Assembly (NCBI GenBank): GCA_000827495.1
Contig: KN817534.1
Span: forward strand, 198,653-262,652
DNA from: Hypholoma sublateritium FD-334 SS-4
Lineage: Eukaryota; Basidiomycota; Agaricomycetes; Agaricales; Strophariaceae
Direction: 5' to 3'
DNA: 64,000 bases
The notes beneath the pieces are model-generated. The model was not told where the DNA came from and did not search any database. It saw only the letters and a program-made list of their open reading frames with translations. The translations under genes and the position numbers were made by a program. Below are positions 11,862 through 23,598 of this stretch, one piece after another (the stretch's first letter is position 1; each line of letters begins with the position of its first letter).

Positions 11862-12558
11862 AATGCTCGGGTTTCGTGTTCAAGCCGGCTCAATGTGGTG
11901 TAGCGGGGCTCCAGAGCTCCAAGGCATGTAGGGTCTGGGCGGCGTGCGATTGCCTTGAACCTGTCACAAGCAATGCTTGGTACATGTGTAAGCAATATGC
12001 AAATGTTTATGCTCAATCTATGGAAGCTTGAAGACACATCGAACCAGGCCAAGATAGTCATAAGCCACTGACAGTATTTAAAGGGCTTGTCTGCAGCGCC
12101 GAGCCATTCTACTCTCTGGTGATGGTTACAATTGGCCTTGCAAGCTGTTCGTCGCTAAATATCCCCTGTGAGCAGTTATAATTTTCTGAAGATCCCTCCT
12201 CTGATTACCTACATACGCTCTGAGCAGATGTAGAAGTGTGCAGGCTGCGTTGTCTGTTTTTAGAAATTCTTAGACCATTCTTTGCGCTGTTATGGGAAAA
12301 CATGCATGTCATTTAATGTGCTCCGTCGCTTTCAAGTTCAACCCACCAATGTTCAACGTTCAACCCTGGCGCCGCGACCAGACACATTACATTCGATAAC
12401 TCTTGGCCTGACCCGATCAATGAATTTGCTGGGCGCGCCACAGACGGGAGGAAGAGACGACCAGGGTTTGATAAATACTGCAGACTGCCCATCTGCGGTT
12501 TCCCTCACTTATTTTTCTGTCATCATATATACTGCACTGTCATTTCCCTGTCTAGATT
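11862..12558. other. intergenic region
   Basis: The spacer between two plus-strand genes has no supported gene. A GATAAATAC element near 12468 and a CATATATAC stretch near 12525 are candidate core-promoter sites for the GH79 gene. Confidence 0.35.
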
Positions 12559-15070
12559 ATGCTGCACTACTTCCGCTTGGACCGACCACCACCACTTTTG
12601 GGCCTGCTGTGCCTACTGCCTACCTTCGCGCGGGCACAGATCACCGTTTACAAACAGATACCACTCGGGCAAACGGCAACAGCAATTGCAGCAGGCGCCG
12701 CACAGACCACGCTCCCCGCATACGATGCCACCGTGCTCATCCCACCTGCCATCCCCATACCCCCGCCTGCGACGGCGTACACGCTCCCTGTGCAGCGCGA
12801 CGCAGCGGCGGTGCAGGGGCTGAGCATCCCGCATGTCGGCGGTGGGTTCTTTGGGTTCTCGGTGGAGATGTCGGTGATCAATCAAGTTTGTGAGTCTCTG
12901 GTTACCTGTGCAACATGGTACAATGGTTTAATTATGCATTACGCTTACAGTGGGGAAGAACTCGTACGTGCCGCGGATCATCTAGGACGGGTAGGGCGCG
13001 ATTGACGCGTACACCACTCATTGTACTAGATCGCTCCTCCAGGTGCCCTTCCTGAATCTCATGGCCAACATACAGGAGCGCGCGGGCTCGGTCCTTGTGC
13101 GTCTTGGAGGGAATACCCAGGAGTACGCGGTAATGGTTGACACGCTGCCGGATGGGCACACAATTGCAAAGCAGAGAGCAACAATACAGCAGACGGTGCG
13201 TTGAGTGCTTTTGCCCCTTTCTCACGGAACGCGCTCATATGGGTTTCTCGATGGTCGATAGACCGAGACGCCTGCTGTGGAGTACACCGTAGACCTCTTC
13301 TATATGGCGTCGAATATATCCTCGTTCGTGAACGTGAACTGGTTTATCGGTGAGCACCTAAGCACACAAGCTCAGCGAGGATGGTATTCAAATAATCACG
13401 ATAGGCATCCCGTTCAACGACAGCACAAATTGGCGCCTTGCGATTGCTGAAAACGCGCAGACCATTATCGGAGATAACCTGCTCGGGATGCAAGCCGGAA
13501 ATGAGCCTGATTACTACGCCAGGTATATCCGAAGTCCTCAATCCCACTACCATAAACCACTGACAAAAATACAGCCACGGCATTCGTGCCGTCACATATG
13601 GCCCTTACGATTACTTTGGAGAGTTTTCCAACCTCATCACGACAATATCGCAAAACTCATTGATTCCTCGGAAGAATATTCTCATAGGGCCCAGCCTGGC
13701 GAGCGGTGACTGGATGCCCGAGCAAGTCTGGGATACAGGGTTCATCCCCGCTTTTAAGGACAGCTTGTATGCGCTCACCATTTTGCTAGCCAACCCCACT
13801 GTCATATACTCACTTCGCTACATTTGTAGTTACCCAAACAACAATTGCTTTGCGGTGTTCGGAGTTGGAGCGCCTCAGGATCCGCAAGAGAACTTCAAAG
13901 ACTACCTCACGCATGCCGCCGGTGTTAATATGGTGAGGATGTACCTTAACTCGACGGCGATCGCGCAGGCGGCGGGGAAGCCGTTCATAATGTTCGAAAC
14001 GAACTCGGCAACGTGCGGCGGCTTCCCCGGCCTCAGCGACAGCTTCGGTGCCGCTCTCTGGGCACTCGACTACGGGCTACAGATGGCATACAGCAATTTT
14101 TCGAACGCGCTGTTGCATGTTGGCGGGCAAAACGTGTACTATAATGTGCGTGTTATAACCCGCATTTTGGGGATGATCATAGGCGCTGAATTTTTCCTTT
14201 CTGTTCTTATATAGCCATTCACCGCGCCGCTAACGAACCAGAGTACGTTCAACCAGTGGACCATCGGTGCTGTGTACTACTCTGCACTTGTTATGGCGGA
14301 GGCATTTAGTACTACGAACACTTCGCGTACGATGGATCTCTGGGGAAATGCGGCCAACCTCTACACGCCGTCGTATGCGATATATGAGAACGACGTGTTG
14401 TCGAAAGTCGCACTATTTAATTACGTGGACGACCGAACGGGGGCCAGCGACATCAATGTCGCCATTACTATACCAGGTAGCACAGTCCCTGCAAGCGTCA
14501 AGGTCAAGTGAGTGCACACATTGTTAGAGATCTCAACTTTTTACTCAAGAAAATCGTAGATATTTGGAAAGCGAATCGGTATCATTTAAGAATATAACGT
14601 GGGCGGGACAGGTGCGCTCTGTCCCGCTTTTAGCTCCATGCCAACTCGTGCTCAATGAACGTCTCGCGCTCTAGACGTTTGGAGGCCCGTATGAGGTCGA
14701 CGGGCGTCTCAGAGGTGATCTAAGTATAGTCACCGTTGCTTGCGACCAAGCCGCGAATACATGTAATGTGCCCGTCGCCGCTCCAGGATTCGCGCTCGTC
14801 TTCATGCAGGATATCACTGGGATTTCTAGCGTTGGTCAGGCTTCACTTACATTCTCCACCACTGTGCGCACGAGCGGTGGAACGGCTACTGTCGATCCCG
14901 TAGTACTGGCGACGTCAAACGGCCACTCTGGGAAGGACCGCGCGCTCGTTGGAAGTACCAGCAAAGGCTCAATACCCGACTCCGCATGTCGTGTCGCAGC
15001 TTCGCGGAATGGTAGGGGGTTAATACTAGTGGCTGTACTCTGGGCAGCGGCGGCCGGGGCAATTATGTGA
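12559..15070 (+). CDS. GH79 glycoside hydrolase (beta-glucuronidase-like), predicted GPI-anchored; copy 1
   Basis: About 620 residues in some nine exons. GH79 enzymes release glucuronic acid or 4-O-methyl-glucuronic acid from glycans such as arabinogalactan. The ATG at 12559 leads into a signal peptide (LLGLLCLLPTFARAQ). Conserved blocks follow: IPHVGGGFFGFSVEMS, QVPFLNLMANIQERAG with GGNTQEY, IGIPFNDSTNWR, MQAGNEPDYY (acid/base Glu) and FIMFETNSATCGG (nucleophile Glu), then LLHVGGQNVYYN and the beta-sandwich C-terminal domain with DRTGASDINV and NITWAGQ. The C-terminus has a Ser/Gly stretch and a hydrophobic tail (GLILVAVLWAAAAGAIM), which reads as a GPI-attachment signal. It is a paralogue of the gene at 20.6-23.0 kb. 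Confidence 0.88.
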
Positions 15071-16418
15071 CGGAATTCACAGGCTGTTTGTTGCAAGAGA
15101 TCGATTGAGGTGCTTTTCGACTTGGTTCATGAGCTTTACGCGTGATATTTATGTCTCTACATCCTAGTACACGAAAAGCGCTTACTCTCACTTCTCCCAA
15201 AATGTCGAACAATCGCATAACCTCCAAGTACTGAATCACACAGCCCATTCACCCTTGTTTTGCTTGGGTGCAGTATTTTCCAGGAACGCCAATCCAATTT
15301 GCAGTCAAGGGAAAAGATAAAAATAAAAATAAAAACCCATTTCGATCTTTACACGACTCGAGTATCCTCTTCGCTCTCGCCTTTCCAGACACCACATTTC
15401 CATGGCCGGTGCCAGGCTTCCCTTCCTCGACTCTACGGGCCGCCGTAACCCGAAACAAACGAGGGTGGGAAAAGATGGCGGCAGTGTCCGGCACCCATGT
15501 CAATCACCTCATTTGGCCCTCATTGCCTTCAAAGCCTCCAAGATGAAGATCTCCGCCTGCCCGTGAAGTTTTCACTTAGAAATCTGTCCTCATTTCTTGT
15601 ACTTTTTTTAGAACTGTTGGCTGCATCGCTGGCAGCAAGATCAAAGTATGTAGTACATCAATACATCCCCTTCTTTTTCATTTTCAGTGATGATCTGACG
15701 CGGTGGCGCATAGACAATCTTGTCGCAGACGACGCCTACTATCTGTGCCACGTATCAGTGCTTCCGCGCGATGATCTGTGGTCGATCAATGAATGCTGCG
15801 GGCAAAAGACCGTTCCGTGTTTCACTGGCATGCGAGCATAACGAAACGTAGGGTTCGATCTATGCTGGGTGAAGCGGGCGTCACAACTTGAAGGTGCGCA
15901 ACTATGAGTGACCGTGCACGTCCATTGGGTGTTCTACACAGGCTCATAGGCTTTTACTTTTGATAGAAAACGGCGTGGGGTGTATACGTATAATCTGTGG
16001 TGTCTGCATTGATACAAGGACACCGTCCTTGCATAATAGGTACTAAACGCTGTTATTTCCACGCATACTAGGAAGCGTACCGTGCGGTCATTATACGTGT
16101 TCTATGCGCATAATATGCGCATCCTCTACATGAGGAATGTTTTCATGGGGCGCGATATCGCGCGATGTGCACGAATCCAGGCTCTCCACGCATATAATTG
16201 CGTACCGATATATGTTCATAGAAGGCGAGTGAACTGGAACTCGTTCGTCAAGGCGTGGCCTGTCATTCATCCCATCAATCTCTGTCAATGCACCCTTGCT
16301 CAAAAACCATGAGCGCCAACACGCGGCCATTGCTTGGTTACCTCGAGGCTCGAGAGCTCTTCATAATCTCGAGCTAAGTCTAGCAGGAATGATGCTCCTT
16401 CTTTTCTTTTCTCTGACA
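15071..16418. other. 1.3 kb intergenic region with a TAAAAA triplet repeat
   Basis: The only notable structure is three perfect TAAAAA units at 15318-15335. The several 60-115-codon plus-strand frames (for example 15497-15841) look like chance: composition is poor and no family is suggested. Confidence 0.35.
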
Positions 16419-19400
16419 ATGGAAGATATGTTCAACGTACACACCGCCGAAGACCCGGATGGTAAGTGGTAAGTGCCTCACCGGTAAATTCTGGTAATAA
16501 CCTCATTAATGCTCAATAACTCGAACATACAGCAGCCCACAAACATCCTGCTAACTTGAATAGTGCACCATACTCCTACGTAGGGCCTCAAACATGTTGC
16601 CATAAACCGGGAGGCAGAAACCTTGTTCTTTGTATCGACGGTACTGCAAACCAATTCGGAGAAAAGGTATGTGAAGCATGCACCGATTCAACTGCAACCC
16701 GTGCACTGATAAACCCCCGGCCAAGAACACAAATGTCATTGAGTTGTATAACCTCATCTTGAAAGAGGAAGAAGACCGGCAACGAACTTGGTACAATAGT
16801 GGCATAGGGACCTATGCTCGGCCATCCTGGAAGTCGCTCAAATTCTACCGGCAGGCCATTTATCATAAAGTCGATTTGGCGATCGCGTGGTGCGTGGAGC
16901 CTTCACCAGTTTTCTAATCTTCATTTTTTATCTCATTCATTCAGGAATTTTGAGAGAACAGTCTTAGCTGCCTATCGGTGGTTATCTGACAATTATGAGC
17001 GTGGCGACTGCATTTTTCTCTTTGGTGAGTTAGGATCGTATATCATCTATACCGTTCAACGTTAAACCCTGGGAAATGACAAGGCTTTTCTCGTGGAGCA
17101 TTTCAAGTTCGCGTTCTTTCAGCAATGATCGACAAGGTGAGATATGAGCGACGGTGCCGACACGTAATATATTGATTTTAAAGTGCAGGTCGGCCTCATC
17201 TACAAGGGGAACGAAATGCAGATACCCTTGTGCGCTCGAGTTTTCAATTTGACAACTTGCTTCTTTGTTAATCGAGCTCTTCAGCGCGTTTGAACTATAT
17301 TCAGACCCCGAGAGCGATAAGACGGAAGTGACTCAAGTTGGATTGCTGCAAAATCAGGAGAAGATGTCCAGTGCTGAGCGGTTTAAGGAGACATTCTCCT
17401 ATAAGGATGTGAAAGTGCATTTTGTTGGTGTCTGGTATGTGTCGCTTGCCGGTCGTTCTTCGCCCATCTAAGCAAAAGATCAGGGACACTGTTTCATCAA
17501 TCGGATTAGCGCGCGGTACTCAAATGCTTCCTCGGACCGTTGACGGGATGCAGCATGTCTGTTACTTTCGCCACGCACTGGCCCTCGATGAACGACGAGT
17601 CAAGTTTTTGCCTGAGTATGCGTATGGAGGTTCAACGAAGCCTCCTCCAACCCAGAAGCCTGAAATGAACCCCTCGACAAATCCAGCATCTGAAAATAAT
17701 ATCAGGCCCGACCCAACCACAAATCCAGTAGAAGTCCACCCGCATACATTGGAAGTCTGGTTTGCTGGGACGCACTCTGACATGTAAGCCAATTCTGATT
17801 CTAATCCTGCGATCAGGTACTTATTTTATAATTAGAGGTGGTGGGAATGTCGAGAATGTACGCATGGATCGCAGCCGCCCTCCACTGCGGTGGATGGTAT
17901 TCGAAGCCGGGGCGCTTGGTCTCCGTACTGCACAATTTAAACGCAAACTCTCTTTGGACGAAGAGACTAAGATTGAGGTCAAAGAGTCTTTGAAAGGATT
18001 CTGGTGGTTTCTCGAGCTCCTTCCCCTCAAACGATTAACATATACAAGGAGGGAAATGGGAATACAAACTACTCGCAAGTAAAATTCTTTTCTTTTAAAT
18101 AACCGAGTTCGCCTTTTCTCACATACCTGGTCGTTTATATCTAGGCCTCATCTCGGGTCACGTCGGAAAATTCACGAAGGGCAAAAAATCCACAGTTCAA
18201 TCTTGTTGGCCGAGGAATTGATTAAAGGCGAATACATCCCAAAGGCACGCCCGTTGAATGACAATATATTTTTCTGGAATACGGCAAATCTGGACAAGGG
18301 ACTTGGCCAGTCACTGGAACTTGAATTGTGCGACTACATCGACAACGTTGTAAAGAGATTCATCACCAACTTCCAGGACGGCACTAGTCCTGAATTGCAG
18401 ACTTTGCACCAAACTGCATCGTGGGGTAAGCACAATCTTCCCTTTGGACGTTTCCGTAACTCAGTGGAGGCCTTATTTCCAGCTGATGGACAGGAAGCGG
18501 TGTGCGAAGCCCTGTACAGGGCAGTAATTAGCGCCCTGAAAGATGGCAATTACAAGCCCGAGATGATGCGCCGGCTGCTACAATCCACAACGGATATTCT
18601 GAGCAAGAGTTCCCGCGAGCTGAAGCTAACCTATTCGGCTGGCATTCGTGCACTGGTGCCGGGCCCGTGTACTAGCGATGACGCAAATTACCAACAGACG
18701 GTCAAGCACTTTATAGAGCAGTGTACTACAGACTGTAAGTGAAAATGATCTCTCTCCAAGCGCGAAGGACTGAACCTTTGGCTTGAACTTACAGCCTGCA
18801 TATATGTATTTCGGGAACACACAGATTATGTCAACTCTGTTGCGTTCTCGCCTGACGGAACGTTTGTGGCCTCGGGTTCGGAGGACGATACAATTCGCGT
18901 TTGGAATTCGAAGACGGGCAAGCAGGTCGGAATGCCGGCGACCGGAGGGCATACAGATTGGGTCAACTCCGTCGCATTCTCACCTAATGGCAAGAACGTA
19001 GTCTCTGGCTCGGACGACCGGACAGTCCGCATCTGGGATTCGGAGACAGGAAAACAGGTCGGACAGCCGTTTGTAGGACATACAGGCTATGTCAACGCTG
19101 TCGCCTTTTCACCTGACGGCACTCACGTACTGTCGGGCTCGGCGGACGATACAATTCGCTCCTGGGATTTAAAGACAGGGAAACAAGCTGGAGAGCCAAT
19201 GGAAGGGCACGCAAATTGGGTCAGGTCGATCGCAATCTCACCTGACGGCAAGTACGCAGTCTCGGGATCGGACGACCAGACAGTCTGTATCTGGAATTTG
19301 GAGACGAGGGACCAGGTTGGACAGCCGTTTCGAGGACACACAGGTTACGTCAGGTCTGTCGCATTCTCGCCTAACGGTAATCGCATCGCCTCGGGTTCGC

Positions 19401-19699
19401 AAGACGAAACAGTCCGCATCTGGGATACGGAGACCGGGAAACAGGTTGGAGAACCTCTCAGAGGACACACAGATTGTGTCAACGCTGTAACATTCTCACC
19501 TGACGGTCACCACATAGTTTCGAGCTCAAATGACAAGACAATTCGCATCTGGGATTCGGAAACAGGGGTGCAGGTTAGAGAGCTGGTTGGTGGGCACACA
19601 GATCATGTCAAGTCTGTCAAATTTTCTCCTGATGGTAATCGCATAGTCTCGGGTTCACGCGACGCCACAGTCCGAATCTGGGATGTAAACATATGGTAG
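16419..19699 (+). CDS. DUF2235 hydrolase fused to a seven-bladed WD40 propeller
   Basis: About 940 residues over roughly a dozen exons. The ATG at 16419 opens MEDMFNVHTAEDPD; in-frame ATGs at 16389 and 16392 are alternatives. The catalytic half shows NLVLCIDGTANQFGEK, NSGIGTYARP, the nucleophile elbow GFSRGAFQVR (split by an intron after the first Gly), FVGVWDTVSSIGL, THSDIGGG (Asp split across an intron) and KIHSSILLAEELI, the likely catalytic His. A helical linker of about 190 residues (roughly 18150-18740), with no P-loop NTPase motif, leads through a GTAAGT..ACAG intron into seven WD40 repeats that end the protein. The propeller should bind a protein partner or oligomerise; the enzyme half is lipase-like. 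It is flanked by two GH79 paralogues. Confidence 0.87.
18818..19699 (+). repeat. seven WD40 repeat units with an exact 129-bp period
   Basis: Units begin at the His codon of the HT(D/G) motif at 18818, 18950, 19079, 19208, 19337, 19466 and 19595. The first step is 132 bp (one extra codon) and all the others are exactly 129 bp (43 residues). Each unit follows H-T-x-x-V-x-(S/A)-V-x-F-S-P-(D/N)-G ... SGSxDxTVRIWD. Seven units make one closed propeller. Confidence 0.95.
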
Positions 19700-20590
19700 A
19701 CTAGGCAGCAACTAAGTTATACGTACCAACCAATTGTATCTGTATTTATTAGAACATTTGTTTACCTAACTTGCCGCTTTCATACCTTTTCCTTTCTTTC
19801 CCAGTGCATTCTCCGCGGGGAAAGATAAATATGATGACATATAACTATATTTATTGGGAGGTTACTTTCGCTTTTAGCAGTGAGTCGGTATTGCCTATTA
19901 CTATAAGTAAAATATAGTATTAATCAAACATTTTAACAAACAATTGCACATTGGCGAGAATGAAGTCAGCTACAACTGAAAATTCTTTACGATGGAGTCT
20001 ACATCCTGAACGACCTTGTCATGCATACAAATCGACAACGAAAGCAGCCAATTAGGGAGGAATTTTCGTCCCTACCTTCGCACCCCGAGCTTCGCATCCC
20101 GCAGTATGGTGCCTTTTGATTGGGCGCCTGTCTATTAATAGGCTAGTTGACCTTTCCCTCTTTCCTCCATCACGATGTGGGGTTGTGTTATTCCATCGAC
20201 GAAGCTTGTCGCAGGAGGTCGTAGGTTGGTTAGTTCATAAGAATCTAAAGTTTTTTTTCCCTTTTCCAACTTCAAATTTCGAATATCTAATTCAAGTCTG
20301 CCAGCTGTAATATTATGGGGTGGTCATTGACCTTCTCATCGTATCCTTGTGTATAATCTGTTCCACTCACTCATTGCGTCCAGAGTGACTTTTTTTTACT
20401 TTAAAGAGTTGGAAGAAAGTTGACGTAGCTCCTAGATGCCAGTGCTAGTGGCAGCCAGCAGCTTGGCACTCTTGGCGCTCCAAGAACAACAGCGGTCACG
20501 GTGCAGCGTCATCAAATTTAACTTCTTCTACACCAACCATTTACTTATACCCTCCGCACACCCACAATCGTTAATCTCTACTGGTACTTA
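19700..20590. other. intergenic region
   Basis: The spacer between the WD40 fusion and GH79 copy 2 is AT-rich in its first half (3' side of the fusion gene). I see no gene. Its last 60 nt, with a TTACTTATACC stretch near 20540, would hold the GH79 promoter. Confidence 0.35.
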
Positions 20591-23002
20591 ATGCATCTCC
20601 TTACTTCGCTGGTACTGCTATGCAGTGCATTCAGCGCCGCCCACGCAGTCACTGTCTACGGGCAGATCCCACTGGCTCAAACAGCCGTCGCAACAGCAAC
20701 GGACTCCTCAGCGGCCACCCAAACTACCCTCGCAGCTTACGACAGGACAGAACTGACGCCACCGGCGCTACCTAGTCCTAATCCTGGCGCAAATGCGTAC
20801 ACCTTGTCGTTGGAGAAGTCAGCGGCGTCGGTGCAGGGTCTCTCGATACCTCATGTTGGAGGCGGCTTCTGGGGCTTCTCGATAGAGATGTCAGTGGTCA
20901 GCCAAGTGTGTGAGTAGCGTCCATTTGCTCTACGTTGTGCTGTGCTGACTGATACGGGCGTCAGTGGGCAAAAACTCGTACGTTGTGTTATTTTTTTTTT
21001 GCCGAGATACCGTGTCTCAGCCGATTTGTAGCACCTTTCTCCAGGTCCCTTTTCTCAATCTCCTTGCTAACATCCAAGAACGTGCCGGAAGTGTACTTAT
21101 TCGCATTGGGGGTAACACTCAAGAGTTCGCGACGCTGGTTCCCACAGATTCTATTGCAAATGGGCACACATTTTCCAAAGAGGATTCCGGGTCCAATCAA
21201 ACGGTACGCCCTCTGTATTTACACTATGCCGCGAGCTTACCTTTTGCAGACCAAAACCCCAGCGGTGCTATATACCCAAGACATGTTCTACATGGCCGCC
21301 AACATATCTCAAATGCTCAACGTCAAGTGGTTCATGGGCATCCCTTTCAACGATTCGGTGAACTGGCGTCTAGAAATCGCCGAAAATGCCCAGGCAATTA
21401 TCGGCGATAACTTGCTCGGCCTTCAAGCCGCTAACGAGCCTGATTTCTACGAAAAGTCTGTGTGCTTCCTGTGCAACGGATGGTCGATCGATTAACATTG
21501 GTTGTTAGGTTCGGACGGCGGACAACTTACAGCCCCGAGCTCTATTCCGGCGAGCTTGAGAGCCTCATCTCAACCATGGACGCCGACTCGCTTATCACGA
21601 ATAAGGCCCAGCTGCTCGCACCGAGCGTGTCTGGTCAATGGACTCCTGAGTCGGTTTGGGACACGGGTTTCATCGACAAATTCAAGGACCGCATGTATGC
21701 GTTCACAGTGGAACAGTAAGCTTTACTCCATTGCTCGTGTGTTTGCGCTGAACACACCCACCAGCTACCCGCGCGACAATTGTGCAGCCCAGTTCGCCAC
21801 AGGCGGAGACATCGTCGATCCCCAGCAGATCTTCGGCGATTACTTGTCTCACACCGGGCCCGTATCGTTGGTATCTCCGTATACGAACTCGACGAACCTT
21901 GCGACGGCCGCCGGAAAGCCGTTCTTGATGTTTGAGACAAACACGGCATCGTGTGGTGGCTTCAAGGGCATCAGCGACAGCTACGGCGCCGCGCTCTGGG
22001 CGACGGATTACGGGCTGCAGATGGCTTTCAATAACTTCACGCATGCGATGCTGCACGTCGGTGGACAGAACGCGTTCTACAATGTACGTCATTTCAACCC
22101 ATCCACGTAAAGATCGCCGCTGACACCGCTGCGCTTCTTTGTAGCCGTTCACCGCACCGCCGACGAACCAGTCAACTTTCAATGAGTGGACCGCGGGCGC
22201 GGTGTACTACGCGACGATTATCCTCGCGGAGGCGTTCGGTACGAGCAACCAGTCGCGTCTCATCGACCTCTGGGGTAACTCGGGCTCTGTGTACACGCCA
22301 TCATACGCGATCTACGACGGCGACGCACTGAGCAAGGTCGCGCTCTTCAACTACCTCGATGACCAGACCGGCGCGAGCGACATCAACGTGACGATCACCG
22401 TGCCCCAGGGCGTCCCCTCCTCCATCAGCGTCAAGTAAGTTCTACTTCACGCAGGCATACGCATGGAGAAGCTGATGCAGCCAATAGATACCTCGACGCC
22501 ACCACCGTCTCAACCAAGAACAACATCACCTGGGCGGGCCAGGTACGCTCCCCCATCTCCGCGTGCATACACGCTAAACTAACCTACCCCGCAGACGCTC
22601 GGCGGGCAGTTTGAGGTCGACGGGCGCTTCAAGGGCGACCTCTCCGTCCAGAAGATCTCATGTGACACAACCGCCAACGCATGTGTTGTTCCCGTCCCCG
22701 CGCCGGGCTTCGCGCTCGTGTTCATGGACACCACCGAGCCCGCGGTGAGCTTCGGCACCGCCACGCAGACGTTCGCGACGACCGCGCACACGAAGTCGCA
22801 CAACACGGCGACGGCGGACCCCGCTGTGCTCGCGACGTCGAACGGGCACTCGGCCGAGAACCGCGCGGGCGAGCTTGGCAGCACAAGCCCGGGGAGCGCG
22901 TCGTCGTCGGGCGCGCGCCGCGCCGCGGTGGCGTCGGGGCTCGCGGGGATTGTCGCGGCGTGCGCGGGAGCGCTATGGGTTGGGACGGCGCTGGTTCGCT
23001 GA
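20591..23002 (+). CDS. GH79 glycoside hydrolase (beta-glucuronidase-like), predicted GPI-anchored; copy 2
   Basis: About 620 residues with the same exon plan as copy 1. The ATG at 20591 opens a signal peptide (LTSLVLLCSAFSAAHA). Conserved blocks are IPHVGGGFWGFSIEMS, FLQVPFLNLLANIQERAG with GGNTQEF, MGIPFNDSVNWR, LQAANEPDFYEK (acid/base Glu), FLMFETNTASCGG (nucleophile Glu), MLHVGGQNAFYN and, in the C-terminal sandwich, DQTGASDINVTI and NITWAGQTLGGQFEVDG. The Ser/Gly-rich C-terminus and the hydrophobic end (LAGIVAACAGALWVGTALVR) suggest a GPI signal, although the final Arg is slightly unusual. The last 300 bases are markedly richer in G+C than the rest of the gene. The pair looks like an ancient tandem duplication now separated by the DUF2235-WD40 gene. 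Confidence 0.88.
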
Positions 23003-23598
23003 GGAAGGAATCCGTAGATGATACATAGGACTGACATAGACTGACATACATACTCTGGGCTGGATTAATGATGTTCTCGATGCTGCTTCTGCCAAGCAGA
23101 CGTGTATTTGGATCACATTGCCATCTGCCAAGTCCGTACGGGCGGTCTCAGTTCATCAGTATGTCAAGGTGGCCGTGACCATGCCTTTCACCGCTGAGTA
23201 CTGAGTACTGGATGCTGAACGTTGTCGCGAGAGCAGATGTGCCGTGCGCCCCAGAACAGTAACCCAAACCGAATTTTACCCCACTGGACAGGTCAAGAAC
23301 GAACTTTATAGCAAACTATCTAAGTAGTCGAAAACGAAACGGATAACGGGCTAAGAATGACCGAGGAAAATTAGAGCGATACGACTAAATGTGGATGTGT
23401 ATAGGTCGAAGAAGTCGATGTGTCCCATGAAATCAAAAATAATCGTCGCAGTCCCAACTTCGTGGGAGGGAAAGCGGGTGGCTGTGCTAATTGCACGAAG
23501 TGGCTGGTCACTGACCAAACGGAGAAGATTCGAAGACAGAACTGGAGGGAAGGAATTTCAAGTCCAATCAATGCTTGTAGACAGCCTGGAAGAATAGA
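23003..23598. other. tail-to-tail intergenic region
   Basis: Space between the convergent GH79 copy 2 and the acyl-CoA synthetase. Short frames at 23391-23602 overlap each other in different frames and look like chance. It contains a small GAGTACT direct repeat near 23200. Confidence 0.4.

Noticed and set aside
15318..15335. Three TAAAAA units as a possible functional repeat
   Set aside because: Too short and simple to be more than a microsatellite in AT-rich spacer.
15497..15841. 114-codon plus-strand frame between GH79-1 and the WD40 fusion
   Set aside because: Odd composition, no recognisable domain and no splice partners; kept as a gap.
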